A stretch of 64,000 bases of DNA, taken from NCBI GenBank assembly GCA_934643145.1, contig CAKUBM010000010.1, positions 18,833 through 82,832 of the forward strand, in the 5' to 3' direction. Both the position numbers and the translations under genes were made by a program. Under the pieces are notes generated by a model that ran no database searches, had not been told where the DNA came from, and saw only the letters and a program-made list of their open reading frames with translations. This DNA is from an uncultured Collinsella sp. Lineage in GTDB: Bacteria; Actinomycetota; Coriobacteriia; Coriobacteriales; Coriobacteriaceae. The stretch's first letter is position 1. Every line of letters begins with the position of its first letter. Shown in pieces: positions 8,691-19,191 of the stretch.

Positions 8691-9590
8691 ATGAAAGGCA
8701 TCATACTCGCCGGCGGGTCCGGCACGCGCCTGTACCCGCTCACGCTCGTGACCTCCAAGCAGCTGCTGCCGGTCTACGACAAGCCCATGATCTACTACCC
8801 GCTGTCCACCCTCATGCTGGCGGGCATCCGCGACATCCTGGTCATCTCCACGCCGACCGACCTCCCCAACTTCGAGCGCCTGCTCGGGGACGGCTCGCGC
8901 TACGGAGTGAACCTGTCCTATGCAGAGCAGCCGAGCCCCGACGGCCTGGCGCAGGCCTTCACCATCGGCGAGGACTTCATCGCCGGAGAGCCGTGCGCCC
9001 TGGTGCTCGGCGACAACATCTTCTACGGCAACGGCCTGTCGCGCCACCTAACGCGCGCCGTCCAGAACGCCGAGTCGGGCCGCGCCACGGTCTTCGGCTA
9101 CCACGTGGACGACCCCGAGCGCTTCGGCGTCGTGGAGTTCGACCGCGAGGGCCGTGCCGTCTCCATCGAGGAGAAGCCAGCCGAGCCCAAGAGCTCCTAC
9201 GCCGTCACCGGCCTGTACTTCTACCCGGGCGACGTGGCCGCCAAGGCGCATGGGGTCGAGCCCTCGGCCCGCGGCGAGCTGGAGATCACCACGCTCAACC
9301 AGATGTACCTGGAGGAGGGGACGCTGTCCGTTGTGACCCTGGGCCGCGGGTACGCGTGGCTCGACACCGGCACCATGGAGAGCCTGCACGAGGCGGCGGA
9401 GTTCGTCCGCGCCGTGGAGCACTCCCAGGACCTGCCGGTGTCCGTGCCCGAGGAGATCGCCTGGGAGAACGGCTGGATCACGACCGCCGAGCTGGAGGAG
9501 GCCGCGAAGGCCTACGGCAAGTCGGTCTACGGGCAGCACCTCAAGAAGGTCGCCGCCGGCGAGATCGTCAACAGCCCGCGCGAGTACTAG
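8691..9590 (+). CDS. rfbA: Glucose-1-phosphate thymidylyltransferase
   Basis: 299 residues, the normal RmlA length. The nucleotide-binding signature [18 protein letters not shown] is followed by [47 protein letters not shown] and [11 protein letters not shown]. It makes dTDP-glucose from dTTP and glucose-1-phosphate, the first step to dTDP-L-rhamnose. Base composition jumps to very GC-rich here and stays so to 12097, unlike the genes on either side. It starts 3 bp after the preceding stop. Confidence 0.97.
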   Translation: MKGIILAGGSGTRLYPLTLVTSKQLLPVYDKPMIYYPLSTLMLAGIRDILVISTPTDLPNFERLLGDGSRYGVNLSYAEQPSPDGLAQAFTIGEDFIAGEPCALVLGDNIFYGNGLSRHLTRAVQNAESGRATVFGYHVDDPERFGVVEFDREGRAVSIEEKPAEPKSSYAVTGLYFYPGDVAAKAHGVEPSARGELEITTLNQMYLEEGTLSVVTLGRGYAWLDTGTMESLHEAAEFVRAVEHSQDLPVSVPEEIAWENGWITTAELEEAAKAYGKSVYGQHLKKVAAGEIVNSPREY

Positions 9591-10622
<1,032 letters not shown>

Positions 10623-10636
10623 GAGGGGATAGATCT

Positions 10637-12097
10637 ATGGCAGACATCGCATTCGAGAAGGACCTCTCCGTCGCCGAGACGGGCATCGGGGGCCTCAAGG
10701 TCGTCGACCTCGCCGTCCACGGCGACTCGCGCGGCTGGTTCAAGGAGAACTGGCAGCGCGCCAAGATGACCGCCCTGGGCATCCCCGACCTCAGGGTCGT
10801 CCAGAACAACATCTCCTACAACGACAGCCGCGGCGTCACCCGCGGCATCCACGCCGAGCCCTGGGACAAGTTCATCTCCGTGGCCCGCGGCTCGGTCTTC
10901 GGCGCCTGGGTGGACCTGCGCGAGGGAAGCGAGACCTTCGGCAAGGTGTTCACGACCGTTCTGGATCCCAGCAAGGCCATCTACGTCCCGCGCGGCGTGG
11001 GCAACTCCTTCCAGGCCCTGGAGGACGGCACCGCCTACACCTACCTGGTGGACGCCCACTGGTCGCTGGAGCTCAAGAGGACCTACACCTTCGTGAACCT
11101 CGCCGACCCCGAGCTCGCCATCGAGTGGCCGATCCCGCTGGACCAGGCCACCGTCTCCGAGGCCGACCTCGACCACCCGATGCTCAAGGACGTCGTCCCC
11201 ATGGCGCCCAAGAGGACGCTCGTCACCGGCTGCAACGGGCAGCTGGGCCATGCGGTGCGTGCGCTCGCCGAGGAGCGCGGCGTGGCCAAGGGCTTCGACT
11301 TCTGCGACATCGACACCTTCGACATGTCCGACCCGGAGGCCTATTCGCAGTACGACTGGTCGCTCTACGGCGCTGTGATCAACTGCGGCGCCTACACGGC
11401 CGTGGATAAAGCGGAGACCCCCGAGGGCCGCGTGACCGCCTGGAAGGCCAACGCGACCGGCCCGGCGCTGCTCGCTCGCACCTGCTCCGAGCACGGGATC
11501 ACCCTCGTGCACGTTTCCAGCGACTACGTCTTCGACGGCACCGCCGAGGTCCATACGGAGGACGAGCCCCTCAGCCCGCTGTCCGTCTACGGCCAGACCA
11601 AGGCCGCCGGCGACATCGCCGTGGCAGGGTGCCCGCGCCACTACATCATGCGCAGCTCCTGGGTCATCGGCGAGGGCCACAACTTCGTCAAGACCATGAA
11701 GGGCCTCTCCGACCGCGTGGCAGACCCGCAGGATAAGCTCGAGCAGGTCACGGTCGTCGACGACCAGCTGGGACGCCTGACCTTCACGCGCGACATGGCC
11801 GAGGCCATCTTCCACGTGCTGGGGAACAAGGCTCCCTACGGCACCTACGACTGCACCGGCTCCGGCGCCGTCAAGAGCTGGGCGGACATCGCCCGCGCCG
11901 TCTTCGAGGCCGCCAACGGCAACGGCGGGAAGGTCGTGCCGGTATCGACCGCCGACTACTACGCGAATGCCGCCGGCCCCGTCGCCCCGCGCCCGGTCCA
12001 CTCCGCGCTCGACCTGTCCAGGCTCGAGTCGGTCGGGTTCCACATGCCCGACTGGGAGGAAGAGCTCGGGGAGTACATTAAGGGGTTGTTATCCTAG
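10637..12097 (+). CDS. rfbC-rfbD: Fused dTDP-4-dehydrorhamnose 3,5-epimerase / reductase (RmlC-RmlD)
   Basis: 486 residues carrying two enzymes. Residues ~1-185 are an RmlC-type cupin: DSRGWFKENWQ, NISYNDSRGVTRGIHAEPWDK and YVPRGVGNSFQAL, although the usual Lys-rich loop varies. From ~190 on it is an RmlD short-chain reductase: RTLVTGCNGQLGHAV, INCGAYTAVDKAE, HVSSDYVFDG and SVYGQTKAAGD. Together they complete dTDP-L-rhamnose synthesis. In most bacteria these are separate genes. AGGAGGGG at 10621 supports ATG 10637. The stop overlaps the next gene's GTG (TAGTG). Confidence 0.92.
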   Translation: MADIAFEKDLSVAETGIGGLKVVDLAVHGDSRGWFKENWQRAKMTALGIPDLRVVQNNISYNDSRGVTRGIHAEPWDKFISVARGSVFGAWVDLREGSETFGKVFTTVLDPSKAIYVPRGVGNSFQALEDGTAYTYLVDAHWSLELKRTYTFVNLADPELAIEWPIPLDQATVSEADLDHPMLKDVVPMAPKRTLVTGCNGQLGHAVRALAEERGVAKGFDFCDIDTFDMSDPEAYSQYDWSLYGAVINCGAYTAVDKAETPEGRVTAWKANATGPALLARTCSEHGITLVHVSSDYVFDGTAEVHTEDEPLSPLSVYGQTKAAGDIAVAGCPRHYIMRSSWVIGEGHNFVKTMKGLSDRVADPQDKLEQVTVVDDQLGRLTFTRDMAEAIFHVLGNKAPYGTYDCTGSGAVKSWADIARAVFEAANGNGGKVVPVSTADYYANAAGPVAPRPVHSALDLSRLESVGFHMPDWEEELGEYIKGLLS

Positions 12098-13302
12098 TGA
12101 ACATCGGAATGCAAAATAAGCCCATCGTTGTCGTTAGCGACTTTGGTTATATCGAAGGTGGGGCTGTTGCTGTTGCGGTTAAAACCGCCCTACTTCTTGC
12201 GTCCAAGGGACGTAAGGTGATTTTCTTCTGCGGTGAAGGACCTGTTTGCGATGAGCTTACTGCTTCCGATGTCGAAACTATTTGTCTTGGCATGCCGTCC
12301 ATTAACAGCAACCCGTCTAAACTCGATGCCATTCGCAAAGGCGTCTGGAACACGTATGTCTATAAGTCATTCAGAAATCTTCTAAATCGCAATGATCTGA
12401 AGGGCGCCATCATCCATATACATACGTGGACAAAGGTTTTGAGCAGTGCTGTATTTGCCGCAGCAACTGAGAAAGGCAATCCAGTTCTTCTAACTGTCCA
12501 TGATTACTTCTCCGTTTGTCCCAACGGTGGTTTTTATGATTATAACGAGAAACGTATCTGTGAGCGTAAACCCATGTCGGGCGCTTGCGTTTGTCACAAC
12601 TGTGACAAACGCTCTTATGCTCAAAAGCTATGGCGGGTTGCTCGTCAGGCACAGCAGGACCGTTGGGTTCGCAACAATCGAAACATTCACTATGCGTTTG
12701 TGTCTGAATATTGCCGCGATATTCTTATTCCGTTCCTGCACAGCAAGTATCCCTATGAGGTCCTGCGCAATCCAGTTGATCATATTAAGTTCGATAACAG
12801 TGGTACTCAACAAGTTCGTGACCGCTTCTTGTATATAGGTCGAATCAGCCCAGAAAAGGGGGCTGATTTATTCTGTGAAGCAGTTACCGCTATTGGCGCC
12901 AGAGGCATCGTTATTGGTGACGGTGAAATGCTGTCCGACCTTAAGAAACGATTCTCTTATAACGTAGAGTTCACTGGTTGGCTTAAGCCCGAAGAAATGG
13001 GATTGCGCGGGGCCGCTCGTGCCATCGCGATGGTGCAACCGTCGCGATGGCACGAAGCGGCCCCGCTCACCCCCCTTCAGATGCTTGAGCAGGGTGTTCC
13101 ATGCATCGTGCCGGATTGCTGTGCTGCCCGAGACTATGTCATAGAAGGTGTAAACGGCCTTCTGTTCAAAACTGGGGATGTTGAGGATCTTGAACGCGCG
13201 ATGAAGAAGATGCTGGAGCGACCTCTGAGGCCGAAGCCGAAGATTCTCTCGGACGAAGTTTATTATCGAAATTTAATAGCCCTATATGAGAACTGTCTTT
13301 AG
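12097..13302 (+). CDS. Family 4 glycosyltransferase
   Basis: 401 residues, GT-B fold. The N-terminal domain contains TVHDYFSVCPNGGFYD and a Cys-rich patch (GACVCHNCDKRS). The C-terminal donor domain has FLYIGRISPEKGADLF and SRWHEAAPLTPLQMLEQGVP, the E-x7-E region of GT4 enzymes. The start GTG overlaps the previous stop. GC content drops sharply relative to rfbA-D, suggesting separate origin. A 24-bp inverted repeat lies inside the donor-domain coding region (see 13007-13066). The sugar is unknown. Confidence 0.88.
   Translation: MNIGMQNKPIVVVSDFGYIEGGAVAVAVKTALLLASKGRKVIFFCGEGPVCDELTASDVETICLGMPSINSNPSKLDAIRKGVWNTYVYKSFRNLLNRNDLKGAIIHIHTWTKVLSSAVFAAATEKGNPVLLTVHDYFSVCPNGGFYDYNEKRICERKPMSGACVCHNCDKRSYAQKLWRVARQAQQDRWVRNNRNIHYAFVSEYCRDILIPFLHSKYPYEVLRNPVDHIKFDNSGTQQVRDRFLYIGRISPEKGADLFCEAVTAIGARGIVIGDGEMLSDLKKRFSYNVEFTGWLKPEEMGLRGAARAIAMVQPSRWHEAAPLTPLQMLEQGVPCIVPDCCAARDYVIEGVNGLLFKTGDVEDLERAMKKMLERPLRPKPKILSDEVYYRNLIALYENCL
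13007..13066 (+). repeat. Long GC-rich inverted repeat inside a glycosyltransferase gene
   Basis: The arm 13007-13030 is the exact reverse complement of 13042-13066 except for one unpaired A, with an 11-nt loop that can itself form a small GGT/ACC cap. The arms are almost pure G/C in an otherwise AT-leaning gene, yet they encode normal GT4 residues. Possible roles are an RNA hairpin causing pausing, or a recombination scar. Confidence 0.8.
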
Positions 13303-13355
13303 TCAAAAAAATTGCAGATTGTTAACTAGGGATTTTTAGCGAGCCATTACATACG

Positions 13356-14690
13356 GTGATTAGTTTGTTTTTCGTTGCTTTTATATGGATTATTGTATTC
13401 ATTTTGATTTGCTATAACTGGTATCAAGATGATGGCGTTCTTTTCTTTCTAGATTTGAATCGAATCGGAATGATGATCTGGAGTTTAGGAACGGGGCTCT
13501 ATGATTTCGCCTTATCAGATTTATATCATCCCAGTTTATTAATCAATGCTGTCTCGCTAATTGTATTCGTTATATTTTGGTTTTTCGCATCCAACAGTCG
13601 GAAGGATGTCTCTTTATTGAAAGAGTGTTTCGGAGAGTTAAAAATCCCAAACAATATCATTTATTGGTTTTTTTTAGCGTTAATTGCAATATTGGCCTTT
13701 TTTGCTTTTAAGGCTAATGCTGACGCAGGGCAACTTAGAGGGTTGAGCAACAATGCTGGCATGAAAGTAGATTTCAAAGGGGGCTATTTTTACAGACTCT
13801 CTGTACCAATTGCAATTTGTTTTTATCTTGTGGGAAGAATGGCAAAACAAAAGCTGTCAAAAATTTTTAGCCTATTGCTGTTTGTAGCCTTTCTTTATTT
13901 TACTGCCTGTGATTTGAGTCGTGGGCCTATCGTTTGGATTCTTACAGGCTGCCTTTTGTTTGAATTGCTTTTATACGTAAAACGCACTGGGAAAACAAAG
14001 GTTTCCGGTAAAACTTTTCTTCTTCTTGTCGGTGTATTTGTCGCTGTCGTATTTGCATTTGATTACTTTGGCTCGATTAGAACTGCGACCCTATTTTCGA
14101 GCGTGTCTAGTCAATACAAGATGAACGTTGATGTACCTGATGGCTTTACCTGGTTATATATTTATATCAGTTCACCACTTGAAAACGCTCGCTATGCCCT
14201 CGACAACATCGTTGTCAAAACACCAACATTTGGTGCGCATCTGTTTTATCCATTTATCAAATTGTTCTCTAACTTTCTCGGATTCGATACGACTTTTTCC
14301 TCGTGGTTAGGGTCAAGTACTGTTGTCTATTCGTACATGGCAACAGATCCTGGCTTAACTGTTGGCTCTTTTTTAATGGATGCTTTCCAGGATTTTTCAA
14401 TTTTAGGCATTGTAATTTACCCCCTTTTTTACGGTCTTGTCTCTCTGCTTGTAAAGGCAATGCTGAATTGGCAGCGCCTTTCATCACTTACTAAGCTAAT
14501 TACATATTCTCTTGCAATCCAAGGACCACTTTGGAGCATTTTCGATGACACGGTATTTTCCGGCCCACTTTGGGTCTGTGCCTTCGCGGTAATTGCTATC
14601 GATCTCCTGACCACATTTTTTACGACAAGGACTAGGGGTAATGAAAAAAATGAAACGGAGAGCCGGTTGTACATTGAGGAAAGGGGTTAG
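13356..14690 (+). CDS. wzy: O-antigen/polysaccharide polymerase (Wzy-like membrane protein)
   Basis: 444 residues with about ten to twelve hydrophobic segments spread over the whole length and a large periplasm-facing loop around residues 240-330 containing YIYISSPLENARYAL. This layout is typical of Wzy polymerases, which join undecaprenyl-linked repeat units outside the membrane. Sequence conservation in the family is very low, so the call rests on topology and on its place beside Wzx and glycosyltransferases. GTG start; the stop overlaps the next gene's GTG. Strongly AT-rich. Confidence 0.75.
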   Translation: MISLFFVAFIWIIVFILICYNWYQDDGVLFFLDLNRIGMMIWSLGTGLYDFALSDLYHPSLLINAVSLIVFVIFWFFASNSRKDVSLLKECFGELKIPNNIIYWFFLALIAILAFFAFKANADAGQLRGLSNNAGMKVDFKGGYFYRLSVPIAICFYLVGRMAKQKLSKIFSLLLFVAFLYFTACDLSRGPIVWILTGCLLFELLLYVKRTGKTKVSGKTFLLLVGVFVAVVFAFDYFGSIRTATLFSSVSSQYKMNVDVPDGFTWLYIYISSPLENARYALDNIVVKTPTFGAHLFYPFIKLFSNFLGFDTTFSSWLGSSTVVYSYMATDPGLTVGSFLMDAFQDFSILGIVIYPLFYGLVSLLVKAMLNWQRLSSLTKLITYSLAIQGPLWSIFDDTVFSGPLWVCAFAVIAIDLLTTFFTTRTRGNEKNETESRLYIEERG

Positions 14691-15613
14691 TGACTTTGCG
14701 TATCTCTCTTGTACTCTCAAGTTATAACGGTTCTGAATATATCGATGAGCAGCTTGATTCACTTAGGCTTCAAGATAGGACCTTTGACGAAGTATTAATA
14801 TGTGATGACTGCTCGACAGACGGAACATATGACATTATTCGCAGTTATATTGATCGTTTTAAGCTTGAAAAGTGGTCAGTTGCGGTAAACGCAGTAAACA
14901 ATGGATGGAAGGTCAACTTCCATAAGCTAATTATGCATGCAACCGGCGATTTAATTTTCTTGTGCGACCAAGATGATGTTTGGCTACCCTCTAAAGTATC
15001 CGAGATGGCATTTCTGATGGAAAACCATCCAGAAATTGACGTCTTAGCATGCGATGTCGAGCCCTTCTATGAAACCGGATCAAAAAAGGTTCCAAATGTC
15101 GGAAACGGCGCCAATGATGGTGCTCTCCTGCACGAGCAAATTAATGCTAAATCGATATACGTTACCCGACCTGGCTGCGCTTATTGTATTCGCAAGACTT
15201 TCGCAAACGAAATTGAACCGTTCTGGAAAGAATCTTGGGCTCACGATGCCATGCTTTGGGAGCTGTCCCAGGTAAAAGGCACATTAGCTTTGTATGACAA
15301 AAGGCTCGTAAAGTTTCGCCGACATGCAGCCAACGCGTCTGCTAGAAAGAAGATGACGCGTGAAGACAGAATACATGATGTCGAGGATTTAATTGATCGA
15401 GTCCGATTAATGAAGCGATTTGGCCTTGAAAAAAAGACCTTGGAAAAAGCGGATGAATTACTATTGGACGATATAAATTCATGGTTGAACTTCAGAATCT
15501 CATTCCTTAAATCAAGAGGGCTGAGAGAATTCTCCTCCATTTTACGGCACAGGTCTTTTTATGCCACATGGAAAGGCTTGCTTGTTGACGCGGTGCTTGC
15601 CTGCAGGGGGTGA
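14690..15613 (+). CDS. Family 2 glycosyltransferase (rhamnosyltransferase-like)
   Basis: 307 residues. It opens with ISLVLSSYNGSEYIDEQL, then ICDDCSTDGT and LIFLCDQDDVWLPSK, which holds the D-x-D-D metal-binding motif, and WAHDAMLWELS. These features match the alpha-L-rhamnosyl or galactofuranosyl type of GT2. Starting inside the wzy stop codon shows tight coupling. A donor of dTDP-rhamnose is plausible because the cluster makes it, but this is inference. Confidence 0.86.
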   Translation: MTLRISLVLSSYNGSEYIDEQLDSLRLQDRTFDEVLICDDCSTDGTYDIIRSYIDRFKLEKWSVAVNAVNNGWKVNFHKLIMHATGDLIFLCDQDDVWLPSKVSEMAFLMENHPEIDVLACDVEPFYETGSKKVPNVGNGANDGALLHEQINAKSIYVTRPGCAYCIRKTFANEIEPFWKESWAHDAMLWELSQVKGTLALYDKRLVKFRRHAANASARKKMTREDRIHDVEDLIDRVRLMKRFGLEKKTLEKADELLLDDINSWLNFRISFLKSRGLREFSSILRHRSFYATWKGLLVDAVLACRG

Positions 15614-15721
15614 TAGCTTCAATTTAATACGCTTAGTCTGGCTCGATCAAAAACATGAGAGCGTTCATGGCTATTCGACTTGCTTGATTTAATTATTAAT
15701 TATTAATAATTTGGATTCCTT

Positions 15722-17122
15722 TTGAACAAGAAAACTATTTTGCAAAACATGAGTGTCGCTTTTCTGGCCCAAGGCGTTACTCTTGCTTTATCAGTTATTC
15801 AGACGATGATTGTCCCGAAGCTGCTTGGTGTTGAGCAGTTTGGTTACTGGCAGTTATATATCTTCTACGTAAGCTATGTTGGATTTTTCCACTTGGGTCT
15901 TTCCTCGGGAGTCTACCTGACGACCGGTGGTCAGAAGCGAGAAGAGATGGACAAGGCATCGATTAAGAGCCAGATGCTCTTCGGTGTCTTTTACCAGACA
16001 TTCATGGCCATCGTAATCGTCTCTTTGTCCAGCTTCTTACAAACCGGTGCTGAGCGTACGTTCGTTGTGGTTATGACCGCAATTTACCTAGTACTTCAGA
16101 ACTTGGCGACTTTCATGATGAATGAGCTGCAGTGCATGAACGAGACGAAGAAGTCGTCGTTCTCAACGATTATAGAGCGCTTGGCGTTCTTGGTGCCACT
16201 ATTGGTACTGCTGGTTTTGAGGATAGACTCGTTTTATCCCTACGTATTTGCTTATACGGCTTCCACTTTGATGCAGCTGGGCTACTGCGTATGGAACCTG
16301 CGCGACTTTTGGGAAGCTGAGTGGCTTGGCCTTCGCCGGGCGGCGCGGCTTGGATGGGCGAGCATCAAGATCGGCTTTCCAATGATGCTCGCGAATGTGA
16401 TGAGCATGTTAATCCTTGGTATCGGTCGTGTTTTCATCGATGCGCGGTGGGGGATTGAGACATTCGGCAAGCTGTCGCTCGCCCTTTCTCTTGTGAGCTT
16501 CTTCCTTGCGTTCGTTTCGCAAGCCTCCATGGTTCTTTTCCCCTCGTTGCGGCAAGCGACACTTGATGAGGTTCGAAAGTTCTACCGCGCCGCGCGTGAC
16601 GCCATGGGGCTTTTGTTTCCGGGTGTTTATGCTCTGTACTTCCCGATGGTCTGGTTGCTATCGATGTGGCTGCCCGACTACTCAAGTACATTTACTTACC
16701 TGATATTCCTTCTGCCCATCTGTGTTTTTGACAGCAAGTACAACATCACTGGCGTGACTTACTATAACGTTCTTCGGCGAGAACGCGTGATGCTGCTTGT
16801 AAACATGGTATCCGCATTTACCTGCTTAATCCTTACCCTATTAGCTGTCTACGCTTTTGGTTCCGTCTTTGCAGTCATTTCGGTTATGACAGTAGTGATT
16901 GTCGCCCGAAGCCTGTGGTCAGAGTTCTACATGAACCGTCTGATGAAGGTCCCTGCAAGCTCCATCGGTGCTGCTGAGATCATGCTGACTGTTGGTTTCA
17001 TCCTGTCGGCATTTTTACTATCACCAGTGCCGGCTTTCTGCTTGTATTCTTCGATTTATTTGGCGTTTCTGACCTTTTTCCGCCACGAACTGGTAGGGAC
17101 CATGAAAAAACTAAGGCCGTAG
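15722..17122 (+). CDS. wzx: Polysaccharide flippase (Wzx/MATE-like)
   Basis: 466 residues with about twelve to fourteen membrane segments. The N-terminal pattern is SVAFLAQGVTLALSVIQTMI followed by VPKLLGVEQFGYWQLYIFY, which is characteristic of the Wzx/RfbX branch of the MOP superfamily. It would move undecaprenyl-linked repeat units across the membrane. The start is TTG 15722, with GGA about 6 bp upstream. A 108-bp AT-rich gap separates it from the preceding gene. GC content is intermediate. Confidence 0.85.
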   Translation: MNKKTILQNMSVAFLAQGVTLALSVIQTMIVPKLLGVEQFGYWQLYIFYVSYVGFFHLGLSSGVYLTTGGQKREEMDKASIKSQMLFGVFYQTFMAIVIVSLSSFLQTGAERTFVVVMTAIYLVLQNLATFMMNELQCMNETKKSSFSTIIERLAFLVPLLVLLVLRIDSFYPYVFAYTASTLMQLGYCVWNLRDFWEAEWLGLRRAARLGWASIKIGFPMMLANVMSMLILGIGRVFIDARWGIETFGKLSLALSLVSFFLAFVSQASMVLFPSLRQATLDEVRKFYRAARDAMGLLFPGVYALYFPMVWLLSMWLPDYSSTFTYLIFLLPICVFDSKYNITGVTYYNVLRRERVMLLVNMVSAFTCLILTLLAVYAFGSVFAVISVMTVVIVARSLWSEFYMNRLMKVPASSIGAAEIMLTVGFILSAFLLSPVPAFCLYSSIYLAFLTFFRHELVGTMKKLRP

Positions 17123-17178
17123 GTGACGGTGTCCCGCACGTTGCTTTTTCATAATAACTGTGAAAGGAAATGATTTTT

Positions 17179-18030
17179 ATGGGACTTATGCAGTCCAGCG
17201 CACCGCATGTTGAGGGGGAGCTCGAGCTAAGGGATATTCAGCTAGAGTCCCTAAAGATTCTGAAAGATATCGATACTGTTTGCAGACGCGAAGGTATTAC
17301 GTATTGGCTGATGTACGGAAGCCTCATCGGCGTTGTGAGACATCAAGGGTTTATTCCCTGGGATGATGACTTAGATATCGCGATGCCCCGTTCAGACTAC
17401 GAGCGGTTCTTAGCTTGCTTCGATGGACGCTTCCCAGAACTCGACAAGTACACGCCCGTGAAACCGGAGATCGGTTTGAGAAGGCCGTTCCTTATAACGC
17501 GCATCTCTAATCCTGAATATAAGATGGTAGGGGAGTACGGCAACGAGGTCGATGAACTTGGGACTTTCATCGATATTTACCCGTTGGACGGCCTAGCCGA
17601 CAACATGGGCGAAGCTCTGGATAAAAAGAGAGCAGCACACAAGCTGATGTTGCGCTATCTACAGGCGTGCAATTTTGATTGTTGCAACAGAGATATCAAT
17701 CCAGCAAAAAAACTAGCTAAGTATATTTTGAGCCGAATGCTAGGAAAGCCTGAGAGGTACCAGGAACAACTTAATACTGTGTGCACGGAGTCTTCGTTCG
17801 ATTCCAGAAAGTACGTTGGCCTTATCTCATGGGCCGGAACTCCGGAATCGAGCATCTTTGAGCGAACGTGGTTCGAAGACACCGTGTATATGCCTTTTGA
17901 GGATATGGACGTACCCGTGCCTAGCGGCTATGACCCGCTGCTGAGGTCTTGCTTTGGTGATTATATGCAGCTGCCGCCAAAAGAGGAGCGTATGGGGCAC
18001 CACGTTTACTCAATCATTAGGCGTGTTTAG
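17179..18030 (+). CDS. LicD-family phosphotransferase, copy 1
   Basis: 283 residues. LicD landmarks are YWLMYGSLIGVVRHQGFIPW followed at once by DDDLDIAMPRSDYERF, with a C-terminal FGDYMQLPPKEERMGHH. LicD enzymes transfer phosphocholine or related phospho-alcohols from a CDP-activated donor onto glycans. ATG 17179 lies ~10 nt after GAAAGG, better spaced than ATG 17170. A second LicD gene lies 1.2 kb downstream with a cytidylyltransferase in the same run, so both probably use a CDP-linked donor made here. Confidence 0.85.
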   Translation: MGLMQSSAPHVEGELELRDIQLESLKILKDIDTVCRREGITYWLMYGSLIGVVRHQGFIPWDDDLDIAMPRSDYERFLACFDGRFPELDKYTPVKPEIGLRRPFLITRISNPEYKMVGEYGNEVDELGTFIDIYPLDGLADNMGEALDKKRAAHKLMLRYLQACNFDCCNRDINPAKKLAKYILSRMLGKPERYQEQLNTVCTESSFDSRKYVGLISWAGTPESSIFERTWFEDTVYMPFEDMDVPVPSGYDPLLRSCFGDYMQLPPKEERMGHHVYSIIRRV

Positions 18031-18108
18031 AGCTGCCGCCATTGGTTTCGGGTGATGGTTTCACCTTTTAATTGAAATCTGAATTAACTAGAGATTTGGA
18101 GAATGCAG

Positions 18109-19179
18109 ATGCTTAACTTTACTGTGGGACCGGTTATGAGCCCTAGCGAGGTACTGGAAGTTTCAGCCAAGAACGCGCCCTATTTCCGTACGCCAGAGTT
18201 CTCTCAGGTGATGCTGGAGAACGAGCGCATCATGCTGGGCTTGCTGTCCGCTCCTAGGAACTCGCGCTGTGTGTTCCTGACGGCTTCGGGCACAGGTGCC
18301 ATGGAGGCCGCTGTGATGAGTGTCTTGGCACCCGCTGAGCGTGTTGCCGTCGTCAATGGCGGTAGTTTCGGGCAGAGGTTCGTCGACTTATGCCAACTTC
18401 ACGGGCACAACGTCAACGAGATTAAGCTTGAGTTCGGGCGTCAGGTCACGCGGAAAAACCTCGAGGATGCGGTGGAATCCGGCTGCGGTGCGTTGCTCGT
18501 GAACATGCATGAGACCTCGTCGGGACTATTGTACGACATGAGGCTCCTATCCGAGTTTTGCCGCGAACGCGAGATGCTCTTGATCGTCGACGCAGTGAGC
18601 GCGTTCATCGCCGAAGAGATTGACATGGCGGCTCTCGGCGCCGACGTGGTACTGACGGGTTCGCAAAAGGCGCTAGCTTGCCACCCGGGCATCTCCCTCA
18701 TGGCTCTCTCGCCGCGCGGACAGGAAAGGGTAGCGGAGAATCCCGAGGTTTGCTCCTACTTGAGCCTAAAGGAAGCCCTGCGCAACGGCGAGCGTGGGCA
18801 GACTCCCTGGACGCCTGCTGTCAACACGCTGCTTGAGATCAATGCGCGTTTGAGGTCGATCGAGGCGCGCGGGATCGACGCGGAGCGCGCCGAGATCGCG
18901 TCGCGCGCGAAGGCCGTGCGCGACGCCCTGACGAGCACCACACTCGAGATGGTCCCCGAGAACCCCTCCAATGCAGTGACGGCGCTCCGTTGCCCCGCGA
19001 GCAACGCAAAGGCAATCATCGAGCGCGCCAAAACCGGGTACGGCATGTGGCTGTGCCCAAACGGAGGCGCGCTGTGCGACGAGGTGTTCCGCATCGGGCA
19101 CATCGGTGCCATCACAGAGGAGGACAACGACAGGCTTATCGACTGCCTGACCTCGCTATCGGCCGAGGGTCTGTTCTAG
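18109..19179 (+). CDS. Class V aminotransferase (AEP/serine-pyruvate transaminase-like)
   Basis: 356 residues, PLP-dependent fold type I. The N-terminal NFTVGPVMSPSEVLE, the PLP-contact segment FLTASGTGAMEAAV, the Asp of LIVDAVSAF and the lysine of GSQKALACHPG are all visible. The closest families are 2-aminoethylphosphonate-pyruvate and alanine-glyoxylate transaminases. ATG 18109 has GGAG seven bases upstream; ATG 18103 is too close to it. Flanked by LicD genes, it probably makes an amino group on the substituent that is later CDP-activated. No phosphonate synthesis genes are seen nearby, so the substrate stays open. Confidence 0.82.
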   Translation: MLNFTVGPVMSPSEVLEVSAKNAPYFRTPEFSQVMLENERIMLGLLSAPRNSRCVFLTASGTGAMEAAVMSVLAPAERVAVVNGGSFGQRFVDLCQLHGHNVNEIKLEFGRQVTRKNLEDAVESGCGALLVNMHETSSGLLYDMRLLSEFCREREMLLIVDAVSAFIAEEIDMAALGADVVLTGSQKALACHPGISLMALSPRGQERVAENPEVCSYLSLKEALRNGERGQTPWTPAVNTLLEINARLRSIEARGIDAERAEIASRAKAVRDALTSTTLEMVPENPSNAVTALRCPASNAKAIIERAKTGYGMWLCPNGGALCDEVFRIGHIGAITEEDNDRLIDCLTSLSAEGLF

Positions 19180-19191
19180 GTGGGGGCGCAG

